In this document: positions 14,353 to 15,388 of the stretch, in pieces
How positions within the stretch are numbered: the first letter of the stretch is position 1
Layout of the letters: each line of letters starts with the position of its first letter
From: Bacillota bacterium
GTDB taxonomy: Bacteria; Bacillota; Bacilli; Alicyclobacillales; SLC66
Length of the DNA: 15,388 nt
Assembly (NCBI GenBank): GCA_021821185.1
Contig: JAKACU010000048.1
Span: 1-15,388, forward strand
Direction of reading: 5' to 3'
The notes under the pieces: model-generated
Databases searched by the model: none
What the model was told of the DNA's origin: nothing
What the model saw: the letters and a program-made list of their open reading frames with translations, nothing else
Program-made: the position numbers and the translations under genes

Positions 14353-15388
14353 TTATCGAAGGATGGCTGCCGCATCACCCTGCAAAATTGCTAACACGTC
14401 CCTAAAACTAACCATCGAATTATCACCTGGCGTGCTCATTGTAAGAGCTCCATGAATAACGCCATAATTTAATGCGACATGAAAATCATCTGACGTTTGA
14501 AGTCCATAGATGAGTCCGGAGGCAAAACCATCCCCACCACCAACGCGATCGAAAATAGGTAACTTGGTAAATTTCATCGATTCATAGAATTGTCCATTGA
14601 TCAAGCCCATGGCAGACCAGTCATGCTGATTCGATGTCATCACTTTTCGAACCGTTGTTGCAATAACTTTTACATTGGGATGGTGTTCAACCACATCTGA
14701 CATACGCTTTCTGTAGGCGTCTTCATCCAGACTTTGAAAAGCTTGCTGATCTTTTTCGATAGCAATACCTAAGCCAATAAAAACGTCCACATAGCTAACA
14801 ATCTGCTCTTGAATCTTAAGAAAATGCTGACGATTCCCAACGCGATGCCATAGAGATGGTCGATAATTCACATCAAATGAAACAATAACATCATGACGCT
14901 TAGCTGCTTGTACAGCCTCCAGTACCAGCGCACCTGTATTCTCAGATAGTGAAGTGAAAATCCCTGAAGTATGAAACCATCTCGTTTTTAATTTTCCAAA
15001 TATAAAGTCCCAATCAATGTCTCCAGGTTTCAATTGGCTTGCCGCCGAATGACCCCGATCGGAGACACTTTTACCTCGGCGAATACCAAACCCTCGTTCT
15101 ACAAAATTAAGACCATTACGAACATGTCTTCCAAGCCCATCATCCGGTACCCACACGATGAACGAAGTATCCACACCGCCTTGCATCATGAGATCTTCGA
15201 TGAGATGGCCTACCTCATTGTCCACAAGTGAAGTTACAACGGCGGTACGTTGTTGAAAACATTTTCTTAACCCTCGCGTTACGTTGTATTCACCACCTCC
15301 TTCGTAAACACGAAACTCGCGTGCCGTTCGAATTCGCGCATCGCCCGGGTCAAACCGAAGCATAACTTCGCCAAGCGATACGCAATCG
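14353..15388 (-). CDS. PfkB-family sugar kinase, 2-keto-3-deoxygluconate-kinase-like (5' end cut off)
   Basis: ATP-dependent kinase of the ribokinase fold; the family members of this type phosphorylate 2-keto-3-deoxygluconate or similar acids. The frame stays open to the window edge: before the internal ATG at 15363 the codons read DCVSLGEV, so the usual N-terminal GE(V/I)MLR motif is present and the true start lies beyond base 15388. Visible motifs are GGGEYNVTRGL (about 22 residues after the internal ATG), FDVNYRPSLW in the middle, and the catalytic DRVGGGDGFASGLIYGL, where D of GGGD is the expected base. At least 345 residues. It is probably first or early in the operon and is followed after 43 bp by the binding protein gene. 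Inositol IolC-type activity (5-dehydro-2-deoxygluconate) is an alternative. Confidence 0.87.
   Translation of the reverse strand, partial: DCVSLGEVMLRFDPGDARIRTAREFRVYEGGGEYNVTRGLRKCFQQRTAVVTSLVDNEVGHLIEDLMMQGGVDTSFIVWVPDDGLGRHVRNGLNFVERGFGIRRGKSVSDRGHSAASQLKPGDIDWDFIFGKLKTRWFHTSGIFTSLSENTGALVLEAVQAAKRHDVIVSFDVNYRPSLWHRVGNRQHFLKIQEQIVSYVDVFIGLGIAIEKDQQAFQSLDEDAYRKRMSDVVEHHPNVKVIATTVRKVMTSNQHDWSAMGLINGQFYESMKFTKLPIFDRVGGGDGFASGLIYGLQTSDDFHVALNYGVIHGALTMSTPGDNSMVSFRDVLAILQGDAAAILR

Noticed and set aside
14353..15363. ATG at 15363 as the kinase start
   Set aside because: Codons upstream read DCVSLGEV and complete the family's N-terminal GExMLR motif; there is no ribosome site before 15363.

Overview
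The window looks like chromosomal DNA from a Bacillota (Firmicutes, probably Bacillales) species. Reasons: a leucine-type T-box leader upstream of leuA, a CcpA-type cre site at an amylase promoter, strong GGAGG-type ribosome binding sites, TTG starts, intrinsic terminators, and a sugar ABC importer without its own ATPase. A spore-forming soil or acidophile lineage such as Alicyclobacillaceae is a guess only. No rRNA, tRNA, CRISPR array, insertion sequence or phage gene was recognised.

Left part (1-4848), mostly housekeeping: the 3' end of an NRAMP-type divalent metal transporter, then a THUMP-domain RNA methyltransferase (YpsC/RlmL family), both on +. A convergent secreted GH13 amylase-type enzyme (- strand) overlaps the methyltransferase tail by 11 bp. 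Divergent from the amylase is ogt (methylguanine-DNA methyltransferase, +). The amylase promoter has an extended -10 followed at once by a consensus cre site, which implies carbon catabolite control. ogt ends in a perfect 14-bp stem that contains its stop codon.

Middle (4849-6870): leuA (2-isopropylmalate synthase, - strand) with a long leader holding a T-box riboswitch (CUC leucine specifier, UGGU acceptor-binding motif, 16-bp terminator). The leader also contains a 12-nt segment perfectly complementary to the terminator's 5' arm.

Right part (6917-15388, all - strand): an eight-gene carbohydrate operon. In transcription order it encodes a PfkB sugar kinase of 2-keto-3-deoxygluconate-kinase type (cut by the window edge), a secreted solute-binding protein, two MalF/MalG-type permeases, two xylose-isomerase-like TIM-barrel proteins, and two Gfo/Idh/MocA NAD(P)-dependent oxidoreductases. 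Tight spacing, a TGATG junction and an ATGA contact support one transcript. A 12-bp stem-loop lies between the binding protein gene and the first permease gene. The combination suggests import of a sugar or glycoside, oxidation and isomerisation or elimination by the paired enzymes, and kinase entry into a KDG/KDPG-like route. The substrate cannot be read from the sequence. This operon is the best candidate for an undescribed pathway; an inositol-type pathway is the main alternative.
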